Positions 35,561-45,333 are shown, numbered from the stretch's first letter. The stretch: 64,000 bases of DNA from Pseudocolwellia agarivorans (GCF_002000085.1 NZ_MUZU01000001.1:62001-126000), one strand, 5' to 3'. Numbers and translations are program-made. The notes: generated by a model from the sequence alone, not told the origin.

Positions 35561-38146
35561 TTATAAAGTAGTTTCAAACAATTTAAATATTCTACGGTAT
35601 TCATTTAACCAAGAACTAGGCTGTACAAACCCATGTGGTTCTACGGGGTAAATAGCCGTTTCAAAGTCTTGCTTTTCTAACTCAATTAATCGCTGTACTA
35701 AGCGAACGGTATCTTGAAAAAACACGTTATCATCAACCATAGGTGCATTAATTAATAGTGGTTTTTGTAACCCTTCGGCAAAATAAATAGGTGAGCTACG
35801 TTCGTACGCAATGGGATCGTCAGCAGGTGTATTTAAAATGTTAGACGTATAGCCATGATTATAATAAGCCCAATCAGACACTAAGCGTAAAGCAGAGCCT
35901 GACTGGAATAAATCAGGTTGAGTAAACATAGACATTAGGGTTAAAAATCCACCATATGAGCCACCATAAGTTCCCACACGGTTGCGATCCACATTAGCAT
36001 TTTCAACTAACCAATTAACACCATCTCGCATGTCTTCTACTTCTGGTTTTCCCATATGGCGATAAATAGCCGTGCGCCAATCGCGTCCATATCCAGCGGA
36101 AGCTCTATAGTCCATATCAATAACCACATAGCCTTTTTGTACTAACATGCTATGGAACATGTATTCTCTGAAATATCCTGACCAACCTAAATGAGAATTT
36201 TGTAAGTAACCAGCGCCATGTGAAAACATAACGGCTTTATTTTTCCCCTTGTTATCATTAATGTTTTTACTATCAAACCCTTCAGGTAAATACACTTTTG
36301 AATAGATAGGCTCAGCTTGATTGCTTGATGGAATAGCGACAATACTTGGTAACGACCAAGGCATTGATAAAAAAGCCTCTGAAACCGTATGCGTTAAGCG
36401 AATAGCTTCAGGTGTATCATCAACAGTTTCCACATAAAGTTCAGGAGGCATGTTTATTTCAGAGTGAGAAATTAACAGCTTGGTATTATCAGGGCTTAAT
36501 TGATAATAATTATCGCCCCCTAGATCGGTTACCGCAGTAACGTCACCAGACTGTAAATCAAGTTGGTAAATTTCATAAATACCAGGATGCTTTTGATTTG
36601 CCCTAAAAAATAAAGCGTCTTGGTTATTCGATAAAACTAAATCGTTTACTTCATACTTACCAAACGTTAGCTGTTTTTCTTTACCTTTTAATGGCTTAAC
36701 ATAAATATGTGAGTAACCCGACTCTTCCGATAAATAATATAAGGCGTCGTTACTTTTTGCTGTTGCGTTTAACCAACCAAACTCATTAAACGACCAATTG
36801 ATCCAAGCATCGTCATGTAATCTATGTTGCGATTCAAAGCTTTTGGTTGAAAAGTCAACCGTTGCTAACCATCGGTCTTTGTTATCCCACGCTTCAAACA
36901 AAATGGCGACATTATCGCCTTTTTCATTCCATTGAATAGGATTATTCGCTTCCATGACATGAATATACCGAGGAGACTTTTCACTTTGATAAACATGGCC
37001 CTGTTTTTTATAATTTTCTGCACGCACCTTAGCTAATACATCTTCATCAAATCCGGGCAATGTATCAAAAGGTATATAGGCCATAGTGCCGTCGGTAATG
37101 TCTAACAAATAAATATATTCATTATATTGGCGATTATCGGCTACTCGACTGCGTACAGGTTTGATCGCAATATCACCCGATTTCCCCACGTAATCAGGCA
37201 TAACATCGCTACTGTCAGACATAGCGGTAGAGCTTGCTACACTGACTATTATTTTATTTCCTGCAGGCGATAAGCTCGCATGAACGACTTTGTAATCTTT
37301 ATTAAAGTAAAAATTAGTTTGCGTAATTGAGCTATTTTTAACACGCCAAGTGCGTTTTTGATCTTTAATCAGCTGCGCGTTTTCTTCTTGCAATTTAAGA
37401 TATTTAATCAGCTTCGTTTGCTCATTCGCTAAGTAAGACTCGTTAGCTGAAATATTTTCAGCTTCATTTTTCGAAGTCATTAATAAATTAGCTAACTCTT
37501 TAATTTGATTATTTTTTAAATTTACACTGTAAAAAACATTACCAATTCGATAAGCCACATCACCATTGTTTAAAAACATCGGTGAAGTTTCAACAGCTGA
37601 TGTATACGTTAACTGATGTACATTGCCACTAGCGAGCGTTTTAATAAAGACGTTGCCTTCAAAGGTATAAACCTCATGTGTTTTGTCATGATTAAGCATC
37701 GCGTCTTTATCTGACACTTGATGTAAATGAGCTAAATTAACTTGTTTTCCATTACCTTTTTCATCAATTTTTTTAACAAATAAATCGCGTAAAATATTAC
37801 CTTCACGCTTTTGTTGATAAAAAATAGTGTTACTGTCATCCCCCCAATACCAAGCCTCTGGCGCTCTACCAAACCAATCAGGATCTGACATTATTTGCTC
37901 TAGGGTTATCTCTTTATTTAAAGTGTGAGCATTTAAATTCGGTTTACTTTGAATAACTGCAGGCATAACAACTGTATTTTGAGTACCAACTTGGGAAGTG
38001 GCTGTGTTATTAGTGTTTGAGTTATATATCGAGGTACACGATAACGACATGACGCTAAATGCTGAGAGCAATAATTGAGGTTTTATGTATTTTTTTCCTG
38101 GGTAATTTATTGAATGTTTGATTAACTGATTTATTATAAATTTCAT
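35561..38146 (-). CDS. S9 prolyl-oligopeptidase family lipoprotein (DPP IV-like)
   Basis: An 861-residue extracytoplasmic serine peptidase. A long N-terminal segment ends in a lipobox-like MSLSC (about Cys37). The middle (about 80-590) is a beta-propeller with repeated strands such as WNEKGDNVAILFEAWD and KQLTFGKYEVNDLVLSNNQDALFFRA. The C-terminal alpha/beta-hydrolase domain has the nucleophile Ser in GTYGGSYGGFLTLMSM, the acid in NAPMVDDNVFFQD and His in YPVEPHGFVQPSSW. Members release dipeptides or small peptides, often after proline. Four other peptidase or transpeptidase genes (pcp, M16, pepA, ggt) lie in this window. It is convergent with the rhombosortase gene with no gap. Confidence 0.9.
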   Translation of the reverse strand: MKFIINQLIKHSINYPGKKYIKPQLLLSAFSVMSLSCTSIYNSNTNNTATSQVGTQNTVVMPAVIQSKPNLNAHTLNKEITLEQIMSDPDWFGRAPEAWYWGDDSNTIFYQQKREGNILRDLFVKKIDEKGNGKQVNLAHLHQVSDKDAMLNHDKTHEVYTFEGNVFIKTLASGNVHQLTYTSAVETSPMFLNNGDVAYRIGNVFYSVNLKNNQIKELANLLMTSKNEAENISANESYLANEQTKLIKYLKLQEENAQLIKDQKRTWRVKNSSITQTNFYFNKDYKVVHASLSPAGNKIIVSVASSTAMSDSSDVMPDYVGKSGDIAIKPVRSRVADNRQYNEYIYLLDITDGTMAYIPFDTLPGFDEDVLAKVRAENYKKQGHVYQSEKSPRYIHVMEANNPIQWNEKGDNVAILFEAWDNKDRWLATVDFSTKSFESQHRLHDDAWINWSFNEFGWLNATAKSNDALYYLSEESGYSHIYVKPLKGKEKQLTFGKYEVNDLVLSNNQDALFFRANQKHPGIYEIYQLDLQSGDVTAVTDLGGDNYYQLSPDNTKLLISHSEINMPPELYVETVDDTPEAIRLTHTVSEAFLSMPWSLPSIVAIPSSNQAEPIYSKVYLPEGFDSKNINDNKGKNKAVMFSHGAGYLQNSHLGWSGYFREYMFHSMLVQKGYVVIDMDYRASAGYGRDWRTAIYRHMGKPEVEDMRDGVNWLVENANVDRNRVGTYGGSYGGFLTLMSMFTQPDLFQSGSALRLVSDWAYYNHGYTSNILNTPADDPIAYERSSPIYFAEGLQKPLLINAPMVDDNVFFQDTVRLVQRLIELEKQDFETAIYPVEPHGFVQPSSWLNEYRRIFKLFETTL

Positions 38147-38241
38147 GTAATAGACACTGAATTAATGAAGGCATTTAACGTTATACTTCGGCTAGTGTCT
38201 AAATTCAATTTTCTGAGATAAAGAGTAAACATTTCATGATG

Positions 38242-38267
38242 AAAGGTGGAATTTTCATTCCACCTTT
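38242..38267 (-). terminator. Hairpin after the zinc-type TonB receptor gene
   Basis: AAAGGTGGAA pairs with TTCCACCTTT around a 6-base loop, 20 bases past the stop codon. No long T-run follows on the minus strand, so strength is uncertain. Confidence 0.5.
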
Positions 38268-38286
38268 ATCACTTTCGAATGCTTAC

Positions 38287-40743
38287 TTAAAAACTCCCTC
38301 TTACACCTAAACTGACACCTTTTGCAGGTAGTGGCGCTACATCTTTCAAGAAAGATGAATGCACTCTAGCGTCAACATCAGTAATGTTATCTACTTTTAA
38401 AAACACCACAAAATCGTCACCAATATTATCTATATAGTAATTAACGTTTGCGTCTACCATGGTGTAACCTGCAGTAGATGTTTCGTTATTTGCTACTTTA
38501 TTTTGGCTAAAATAACGTTGAGCAGTTAACGATGCAGAAAAATTTTCGCCAGTGTAATTAAATTCAGAACCTATACGTAAAGGTGGAATTCTTGGTAAGT
38601 TGTCGCCTTGCGTTAATTTAGCTCTGATGTAATCACCAAAAATTTTAGCGGTAAAGTTTGAAGATACTTGATAAATCAGCTCAGATTCTAATCCATATAA
38701 ATCGACATCTGATTGTTCATAGGCGTAAATAGGTAGAAAGCTTTCTTCTTCATGCTCGTGATCTGCTTCGTTATGCTCTTCTTCGTCTTCAAATATTTCG
38801 CTGGTAAACCCTGTATTGCGTTGAAAATAATAATCATCAATTCGATTATAAAAAGCACTCATAACAAAACCTAAATCACCTTCGAACTTTCTAAAGGTAA
38901 CGTCAAAGCTCAAACTTGATTCAAGCTCAACATCTTTATCGGATAAAACCACTTGTTCTGTAGCTTCATCTATTTTGTATAGCGCTCCTAGCTCATAGGT
39001 ACTGGTACCAATATGTGGGCCATTTGAAAATACTTCACTGGCAGACGGCGCACGCTGAGAATACCCTAACGATAAACCTAAGTTGTAGCCCGGAGTAAAG
39101 TTCCATACAACGCCTAAAGATGAACTTAATGGAGTGAATGATTGATCTTTCATATCATTATTCAAATGAATAAAATTTTCACTTTCATCGGTTAGCTCTG
39201 CTTTTAATGACACATGTTCAAGACGTATTCCTGCTTGCACAAGAAATTGATCAAAGTGTTTTTCTTCTAACCATGCAAGTGCCGTCATCGCTGTTTTTGA
39301 AGGAGGCGTAAATGCTTCTTCCCCTATGGCTTCAAAATCTGATTTTTTATAATGAAGTGTAAAAGCACCTTTCCAGTCGTTTAAAGGTTTATGGTATAAG
39401 TCAAAACGCGTTTCAAACATTTTATTTTTAAAAGTAGTCCCCGGAGCACCATCTTCAATTTCTTGATGAATATAATCGGTATACGCAATTTTAGTAGCAA
39501 CACGATGGAATACGTCATTATCAAAAGTTAGATCGCTTAAAATTTGGTAACGGTCTTGCTCTAAAATACTGTATACCTGCTCTTCTTCATGTGCGTCGTG
39601 CTCTGCTTCATCATGGTCTTCTTCGTGTTCATCTTCATGATGATGTTCATGTCCAGGTAAGCCGTACTTACGATCTAAATATCCGTAAGAAAAACCTATA
39701 AAGCCGTTATCCATTAAATAACTAACACCCGCATTATAACCTTTAGCTCTTGAAGAAGAGTTTTCTAAGGTATCAGTTAATTCTTCATGTTCTTCGTGCT
39801 CTTCTTCCGTTTCGCCTTCATGCTCTTCATGCTCTTCATGTTCGTCATGCTCTAGGGCTGTTAACGGAATTTTATAATCGTTAGATTCACGATAAAAAGC
39901 ATCTACATGAAAAGCTAAAGCCGTATCGTTATCAAGCTCTACACCGCTATTTACATTAAAAGAAGCTTCGTTTTCATCAGACACGTCGTTATGTTTAACT
40001 AAATAATCTACTTGGTTATCTATGCTAGTAGGCACTCGGTTATCAACTACATTCACTACACCACCAATAGCGCCACTACCGTAAAATAATGTAGCAGGTC
40101 CACGTAATACTTCAATTTGTGTTGCGGTACTTGCTTCAGATGAAACGGCATGATCAGGACCTACGCGAGAAGCATCACTTACATCAAGGCCGTTTTGAGT
40201 CACCATGACACGCGGCCCATCTAAACCACGAATAATAGGGCTACTTGATACAGGACCAAAGTAGCTTGAATGAACACCTAATTCCCCTTTAAGAGTTTCA
40301 CCTAAAGTAGACGCTTGTTTTAATCGTAACTCGTCGCTTGATAACACGTTAATTGGCAATGCTGACTCAATTGAAGAGGAATGTAATGGCGTGGCATAAA
40401 CATCAATGTTTTCCATCACACTTGGCTTTAATGTGTATAACAATCCGCTTAAGTCATTATCGCCTACACTAACGTGCTGATTAAAATGACTATAGTTTTT
40501 AGCGACAATATGAAGTTCGTATTCGCCAGCATCTAATCCTGAAATTTCAAAATAACCTTGGTTATCTGTAAATACTTTTTTATTACTATGGCCAAGAACA
40601 ATCTGGCTATTAATGCTAGGCTTTCCGGCAGTATTAACTACTTTTCCTGAAATTGTTTGTGCGAATGTTTGAGGTATTGCAAGCATACCTAAAGTACAAC
40701 ACGACAGCTTAAACGCCATCGTACTTTTTTTAATAAAAGTCAT
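38287..40743 (-). CDS. TonB-dependent receptor with histidine-rich loops (probable zinc receptor, ZnuD-like)
   Basis: Outer-membrane receptor of about 818 residues. The signal peptide ends near TFAQ. A carboxypeptidase-regulatory-like domain follows (about 29-100, ISGKVVNTAGKPSINSQIVLG). Then come the plug (GVHSSYFGPVSSSPIIRGLDGPRVMVTQNGLDVSDASRVGPDH) and the barrel, ending LGVRGSF. Three predicted external loops are runs of His/Glu/Asp, encoded near 39770-39855, 39578-39655 and 38742-38795. This pattern is characteristic of ZnuD-type zinc receptors. I chose ATG 40743 with AGGAA upstream over a TTG at 40764. It is preceded by a small CxxC protein gene and a Zur-like box. Zinc specificity is inferred but well supported by context. 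Confidence 0.9.
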   Translation of the reverse strand: MTFIKKSTMAFKLSCCTLGMLAIPQTFAQTISGKVVNTAGKPSINSQIVLGHSNKKVFTDNQGYFEISGLDAGEYELHIVAKNYSHFNQHVSVGDNDLSGLLYTLKPSVMENIDVYATPLHSSSIESALPINVLSSDELRLKQASTLGETLKGELGVHSSYFGPVSSSPIIRGLDGPRVMVTQNGLDVSDASRVGPDHAVSSEASTATQIEVLRGPATLFYGSGAIGGVVNVVDNRVPTSIDNQVDYLVKHNDVSDENEASFNVNSGVELDNDTALAFHVDAFYRESNDYKIPLTALEHDEHEEHEEHEGETEEEHEEHEELTDTLENSSSRAKGYNAGVSYLMDNGFIGFSYGYLDRKYGLPGHEHHHEDEHEEDHDEAEHDAHEEEQVYSILEQDRYQILSDLTFDNDVFHRVATKIAYTDYIHQEIEDGAPGTTFKNKMFETRFDLYHKPLNDWKGAFTLHYKKSDFEAIGEEAFTPPSKTAMTALAWLEEKHFDQFLVQAGIRLEHVSLKAELTDESENFIHLNNDMKDQSFTPLSSSLGVVWNFTPGYNLGLSLGYSQRAPSASEVFSNGPHIGTSTYELGALYKIDEATEQVVLSDKDVELESSLSFDVTFRKFEGDLGFVMSAFYNRIDDYYFQRNTGFTSEIFEDEEEHNEADHEHEEESFLPIYAYEQSDVDLYGLESELIYQVSSNFTAKIFGDYIRAKLTQGDNLPRIPPLRIGSEFNYTGENFSASLTAQRYFSQNKVANNETSTAGYTMVDANVNYYIDNIGDDFVVFLKVDNITDVDARVHSSFLKDVAPLPAKGVSLGVRGSF

Positions 40744-40822
40744 TGGATGTTCCTGTGAACTCAAAAATAAACGTTAAAAATACCGAAACACATAGTGGTA
40801 ACGGTAAGATAAATTTTAAGTA

Positions 40823-41167
40823 TTACAATTGAACAGGCGGAGCTCTTAAAGGTGGTGTTACTGAATAGTTTGAATGTGCTAACGGTTTAACAACATTCGA
40901 TGAAAAGCTTAAAAAGCGTGAGACCAGTGGTTGAATAATTTCAACATTATTATCAACATTATCTATATTTTGCTGACATAAATGACAGTTTTGCTCTGCA
41001 CTGCTACTTGTTAAGTCACCAAGAGCTAAATCATAGTGGTTTCCATGGCTTATAAACGAAAACAACAACGCAAAAGCCAATACGATAGGTACAAAAACCT
41101 GACGTGCATTGACGCGCTGTAATTGAACTAAAAAGTTAGATAATTTGTTAGGTAATACGTTTAACAA
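40823..41167 (-). CDS. Small exported CxxC protein of the zinc-uptake module
   Basis: A 114-residue protein with a hydrophobic segment at about 24-42 (FVPIVLAFALLFSFISHG), an SAEQNCHLCQQNID motif with CxxC, and a C terminus ending PPLRAPPVQL. Small proteins with one signal or anchor helix, a CxxC pair and an RAPP-type tail commonly precede zinc or copper TonB receptors in this group (DUF2946-like). No ATG is available; the likely start is TTG at 41167. It lies 79 bases upstream of the receptor gene and 30 bases downstream of the Zur-like box, so the two form one zinc-repressed unit. A periplasmic metal-handling role is inferred. Confidence 0.65.
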   Translation of the reverse strand: MLNVLPNKLSNFLVQLQRVNARQVFVPIVLAFALLFSFISHGNHYDLALGDLTSSSAEQNCHLCQQNIDNVDNNVEIIQPLVSRFLSFSSNVVKPLAHSNYSVTPPLRAPPVQL

Positions 41168-41195
41168 AATAAAGGCAAATGATTGTCACACATTA

Positions 41196-41214
41196 AGTGT
41201 GATATTATAACGTA
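41196..41214 (-). promoter_or_regulatory. Zur-like operator overlapping the -10 region
   Basis: The minus strand reads CGTTATAATATCACA, matching 13 of 15 bases of the gammaproteobacterial Zur core TGTTATAATATAACA as I recall it. The core includes TATAAT, a plausible -10 hexamer, so bound repressor would block transcription. It sits directly before the CxxC gene and TonB receptor, which is the expected position. Confidence 0.65.
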
Positions 41215-41344
41215 TATAGTTTATGCACAAGGGCTAATGCTTATAAGTATTATTTAATCCCCTTTTATAAATAAAGAGCTTATTTTAATTCAAAAGAAAA
41301 TTAATAAAGTCGTGCTAATTTAGTCTGTAGAAATTACCAATTCA

Positions 41345-42229
41345 TTAAAAATCATAATACTCTACAAGATGATCAATAAAAGCTCTAATACGTGCCGTTA
41401 AATGTCGGTTAGGCGGATAAACAGCATAAAGACCAATTGCTGATGCTTCCGCAGCTTCAAATAATATCTTCAAGCTGCCGTCTTCCACATGCGAATTGAC
41501 TGCATATAATGGTGCTCTGCCTATACCAACACCTTGCACAGCCATTTGCACAATAGCGCGTGGTGAATTGGCATGAAAGCTCCCCTGCATTTTGTAGGTT
41601 TTTATTTCGCCTTTTAGCTTAAAACTCCAATGGGCAGGTTCCTTGGTGGTCATTTGTAATAAACAATTATGCGTTGTTAATCCACTCGGGTGTTTAGGTT
41701 CACCGTATTTACGTAAATAATCAGGTGATGCAACAACAACAATACGCATGTCGCGTAGCTTACGAGCGATCAATGTAGAATCATCTAATTTGCCAAAGCG
41801 AACGGCTAAATCAAATCCTCCCTCTACAATAGAAACAAGATGATCCGCTAGGTGCAGGTCAATACTTACATTAGGATGAACAAGCTGAAATGCCGCTATT
41901 GCTTCTACCAGTTCTTTACTACCAAACCCTGTTGGTGCTGTTATTCTTATAGGTCCAGCGAGATCTGATTGTCGCTGTTGAACCATGCCTTCTAGTTCAT
42001 CAAATTGATCCAGTAAAGGCACACAACGTTCATAGTAAGCTTTACCCGTGTCGGTTAACGTAACACTTCGGGTAGTACGGTAAAATAGCTGAGCACCTAG
42101 CTTTTCTTCTAACTGTTGTACATATTTACTAGCAAGTTTAGTACTAACATCTATTTGCTTAGCCCCACCAGTAAAAGACTCATTCGTAGCAACAGCCACA
42201 AATGCTTCCATACACTTTATCGTATCCAT
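41345..42229 (-). CDS. LysR-family transcriptional regulator
   Basis: A 294-residue regulator. The N-terminal winged helix-turn-helix is seen in MEAFVAVATNESFTGGAKQIDVSTKLASKYVQQLEEKLGAQLFYRTTRSVTLTDTGKAYYERC. The effector-binding domain runs from about 90 to the end (GPIRITAPTGFGSKELVEAI, DLAVRFGKLDDSTLIARKL). This branch (LTTR group with RTTRSV and VRFG) usually controls a neighbouring oxidoreductase or transferase gene. It is divergent from the GST gene with 143 bases between, containing a perfect palindrome GATTCGAATC at 42302-42311 that could be part of its operator. The effector is unknown. Confidence 0.93.
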   Translation of the reverse strand: MDTIKCMEAFVAVATNESFTGGAKQIDVSTKLASKYVQQLEEKLGAQLFYRTTRSVTLTDTGKAYYERCVPLLDQFDELEGMVQQRQSDLAGPIRITAPTGFGSKELVEAIAAFQLVHPNVSIDLHLADHLVSIVEGGFDLAVRFGKLDDSTLIARKLRDMRIVVVASPDYLRKYGEPKHPSGLTTHNCLLQMTTKEPAHWSFKLKGEIKTYKMQGSFHANSPRAIVQMAVQGVGIGRAPLYAVNSHVEDGSLKILFEAAEASAIGLYAVYPPNRHLTARIRAFIDHLVEYYDF

Positions 42230-42372
42230 TAGCTTATCTCATTTCTCACCTATTATCCCCATAATGTACATAAAGATTCCATATTTCAAGTTATTGTCTT
42301 CGATTCGAATCAAAAATATAGTAGTCACTCATTTAAAATAAGCACCATCACTGTACTTAAGAGAGAATAAAA

Positions 42373-42996
42373 ATGACAAATTCAATAAAGATCCATAGCT
42401 TTCCACTTTCAGGCCATGCTCACCGCGTAGAGTTATTTGCAAGCATTGCGGGTATAAAGCACGAAGTAAATAATATTAATTTACCAGAAGGTGAACATAA
42501 ACAAGCCCCTTTCTTAGCCTTGAACCCATTAGGACAAGTACCAACGATTGAAGATGGCGATATTGTGATCAGCGATTCAAACGCTATTTTAGTTTACTTA
42601 GCGAGAAAATATGCGCCAGATTATCTCCCGCAAGATCCTCAATTAGAAGCTGAAGTACAAAAATTTCTTACCTTAGCCGCAGGCGAATTAGCTTATGGTC
42701 CTGCTGCTGCAAGATTAGTTACGGTATTTAATGTGCCAATTGATCACGATTTTACTAAAGCAACCGCTGCAAAAGTATTAACTAAGCTTGAAAATCATAT
42801 GGTGGGTCGTGAGTTTTTAGTAGGTAATGCACCGACTATTGCTGATATCTCTATTTATAGCTATACCGCACATGCTCCTGAAGGTGGTGTTTCATTGGAA
42901 CCCTACCCTAATGTTCGTCGTTTATTATCAAACATTGAATCGTTATCAGGTTTTAAAGCGATGCCAACAACCAAAGCGGGTTTATTAGCTGAGTAA
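42373..42996 (+). CDS. Glutathione S-transferase
   Basis: A 207-residue cytoplasmic enzyme. The N-terminal thioredoxin-like domain is seen in KIHSFPLSGHAHRVELFASIAGIKHEV and NPLGQVPTIEDGDIVISDSNAILVYLARKY, with the conserved cis-proline VPT and Asp-Ser glutathione contacts. The C-terminal helical domain has the N-capping motif FLVGNAPTIADISIYSY. The catalytic position near residue 12 is a Ser. It is encoded divergently from the LysR gene and 91 bases before the large flavo-iron-sulfur protein, with a hairpin (43021-43051) between them. Substrate unknown; detoxification of electrophiles is the usual role. Confidence 0.92.
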   Translation: MTNSIKIHSFPLSGHAHRVELFASIAGIKHEVNNINLPEGEHKQAPFLALNPLGQVPTIEDGDIVISDSNAILVYLARKYAPDYLPQDPQLEAEVQKFLTLAAGELAYGPAAARLVTVFNVPIDHDFTKATAAKVLTKLENHMVGREFLVGNAPTIADISIYSYTAHAPEGGVSLEPYPNVRRLLSNIESLSGFKAMPTTKAGLLAE

Positions 42997-43020
42997 ATAT
43001 AATACAACTTATACACCGAT

Positions 43021-43051
43021 AGAGCATGCCACGTTAATTTCGACATGCTCT
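43021..43051 (+). terminator. Hairpin between GST and oxidoreductase genes
   Basis: AGAGCATG pairs with CATGCTCT around a 15-base loop in the 91-base gap. It may only partly terminate GST transcripts, since no T-run follows. Confidence 0.4.
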
Positions 43052-43087
43052 CTTAAATAACTTCCCAATCGTTTTACCGAGGTATTT

Positions 43088-45205
43088 ATGGATAAGCAAA
43101 TAACAACTCAAGACAATAATAAAACTCCATTATCACCTTTTCATCGTGGTGAACATGAATTACAAGCACGCATAGGCAAACGTGAAAAAATGGAAAACAT
43201 TGGTCATCGAGCTGTGCGTTCATTTATGCCAGATCAACACAGAGAATTTTTTGCGCAACTGCCTTTTATGGTTGTGGGTAGTGTAGACAATAACGGCTGG
43301 CCATGGGCTTCAATTTTACCCGGTAAACCGGGCTTTGTTGAATCACCAAGTCCCACTTCATTAAATATAGCAAGTACAGCCATTCAAGGTGATCCGCTTG
43401 GCGAATCATTAAAAGAAACAGGCCGACCTCTAGGTTTTGTTGGTATAGAACTCAATACACGACGACGCAATAGAGTAAATGGGCGTATCGCTACATCGAA
43501 TGAAAATAACATAACCGTTAACGTTGACCAATCCTTCGGTAATTGTCCGCAGTATATTCAACACAGAAGCCTCAACTTTATTCGTGAAGTAGGCGAACAG
43601 GGTCAGCATTATGAAAAACAAACCTTCTCAACACTTGACCAAGCAGCAAAAGCTTTAATTAAAACTGCTGATACTTTTTTTGTTTCAAGCTTTGTTCGAT
43701 CAAAAGATCAACCCAAAATAGAAGGTGTTGATGTGTCTCACCGAGGAGGCCGTCCTGGATTTATTAAAATAGAAGGAAACACCTTAACAATACCTGATTA
43801 CGCGGGTAATCAATTTTTTAATACCTTAGGTAATTTTTTGATTAACCCTAAAGGCGGCTTAATATTTATTGATTTTTCAACTGGCGAATTATTAATGTTA
43901 ACGGGCACTGTAGAATTATTATGGGGTGCTAATGAAACACTTATTAATGAAGAGACTAACGAAGAAATACAAGCCTTTAAAGGCGCTGAAAGAGCGTGGA
44001 AGTTTACACTTAATCACGGTATTCGATTAAAAGACGCTTTGCCTTTTCGAGCAAACTTAGGCGAGTTTTCTCCGAATACATTAATGACAGGTAATTGGGA
44101 AGAAACCGCAAAAACCATTGCTGCTCAAGCCAAACAAGATCAATGGCAAACTTTTAAAGTAACTAAAGTTGCAAACGAAAGTGAAGACATTCGTTCGTTT
44201 TATTTAGAGCCTAACGACAACAGCGCGCTATTAACCTTTAAAGCAGGACAATACTTAACGGTAAAAATACCCTCTTTGCCTGATCAAAAAGCACATATTC
44301 GCACTTACACCGTTTCATCAGCACCTGATGAAAGCTATTACAGAATTTCAGTAAAAAAAGAAAATAAAGGCATTGTTTCAAACTACTTACATAACAACTT
44401 GCAGCAAGGTGATGTTATTGAAGTAAAAACACCTCGTGGCGACTTTTATATAAATGCTTTAGAAAAAAGACCCGCCGTACTTATTGCCGCGGGTGTAGGT
44501 ATTACTCCCATGATGTCGATGGCCTTGCATGTTTACAATGAAAGTATTCGCATGCGACAGCTTCGCCCATTAACCGTTATTCATGCAGCTAAAACAACAA
44601 ATAGCCGTGCATTTCTAGCTGAATTTAAACAATTAGAACAAGTAACAAACGGTGCTATACGCTACTTGAGCTTTATCAGCCAACCTTTAACAACAGAAAA
44701 AGCAGGAATTGATTTTAACGGTAGCGGTCGTTTAAGTGCAGTTATTTATAAACAAATATTGTCTCTCGACGACTATGACTTTTTTCTTTGTGGTCCGACA
44801 GCATTCATGCAATCACAATACAATACTTTGTCTGAATTAGGCGTTAAAGATTCCCGTATTTTTGCGGAAGCTTTTGGCCCTGCATCAATAAAAAGAACAG
44901 TTGTTCTTGCCACATCTGCTCAACCAAATCTTGAAGCTGAAAACAGTGTGATCAAATTTACCAAATCTAAGTTTGAACAACCATGGAGCCAAGGTGATAA
45001 AACGATTTTAGAAACAGCTGAAGAGCATGGGTTAACGCCTGAATTTAGTTGTCGTAATGGTAAATGCGGATCCTGCGTAACGACATTATTATCAGGAGAA
45101 GTGACTTACAGAAATCAACCTAGCGCACCAATAAATAAAAACGAAGTACTGATATGTTGTGCTGTTCCGGCAAAAAACAGCAATACCATCGAAATCGATT
45201 TATAA
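43088..45205 (+). CDS. Three-domain flavo-iron-sulfur oxidoreductase (PNPOx-like + ferredoxin reductase + 2Fe-2S)
   Basis: A 705-residue fusion. The N-terminal part (about 30-330) is a pyridoxamine-phosphate-oxidase-like FMN-binding fold (FFAQLPFMVVGSVDNNGWPWASILPGKPGF, FFNTLGNFLINPKGGLIFIDF). The middle (about 350-590) is a ferredoxin-NADP-reductase module with FAD-binding RTYTVSSAPDE and NAD-binding VLIAAGVGITPMMSM. The C-terminal plant-type 2Fe-2S domain has the cysteines in EFSCRNGKCGSCVTTLLSGEV with the last in VLICCA. Electrons likely run from NAD(P)H through FAD and the cluster to the FMN domain. GAGG precedes the ATG. Context with LysR and GST suggests a response to a xenobiotic or electrophile; the substrate is unknown. 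Confidence 0.9.
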   Translation: MDKQITTQDNNKTPLSPFHRGEHELQARIGKREKMENIGHRAVRSFMPDQHREFFAQLPFMVVGSVDNNGWPWASILPGKPGFVESPSPTSLNIASTAIQGDPLGESLKETGRPLGFVGIELNTRRRNRVNGRIATSNENNITVNVDQSFGNCPQYIQHRSLNFIREVGEQGQHYEKQTFSTLDQAAKALIKTADTFFVSSFVRSKDQPKIEGVDVSHRGGRPGFIKIEGNTLTIPDYAGNQFFNTLGNFLINPKGGLIFIDFSTGELLMLTGTVELLWGANETLINEETNEEIQAFKGAERAWKFTLNHGIRLKDALPFRANLGEFSPNTLMTGNWEETAKTIAAQAKQDQWQTFKVTKVANESEDIRSFYLEPNDNSALLTFKAGQYLTVKIPSLPDQKAHIRTYTVSSAPDESYYRISVKKENKGIVSNYLHNNLQQGDVIEVKTPRGDFYINALEKRPAVLIAAGVGITPMMSMALHVYNESIRMRQLRPLTVIHAAKTTNSRAFLAEFKQLEQVTNGAIRYLSFISQPLTTEKAGIDFNGSGRLSAVIYKQILSLDDYDFFLCGPTAFMQSQYNTLSELGVKDSRIFAEAFGPASIKRTVVLATSAQPNLEAENSVIKFTKSKFEQPWSQGDKTILETAEEHGLTPEFSCRNGKCGSCVTTLLSGEVTYRNQPSAPINKNEVLICCAVPAKNSNTIEIDL

Positions 45206-45333
45206 CTCAGCCTGAATTTATATCTTTGGACGATTAGATTCAAAATGAAGACTTTTAGAAGCCTTTCCAATGACCTCTATTTGTACCATATCTTTACTGA
45301 ACATTACCAAACACATTAATAGAAACTGAAAAA

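Noticed and set aside
39570-39860. CTTCATG-type low-complexity stretches considered as a repeat element
   Set aside because: They encode His/Glu-rich loops of the TonB receptor in frame, so they are coding simple sequence.
45209-45235. AGCCTGAA-N14-CGATT upstream of the PagL-like gene
   Set aside because: Spacing fits but two bases of the first block and the core of the second differ; too weak to call.
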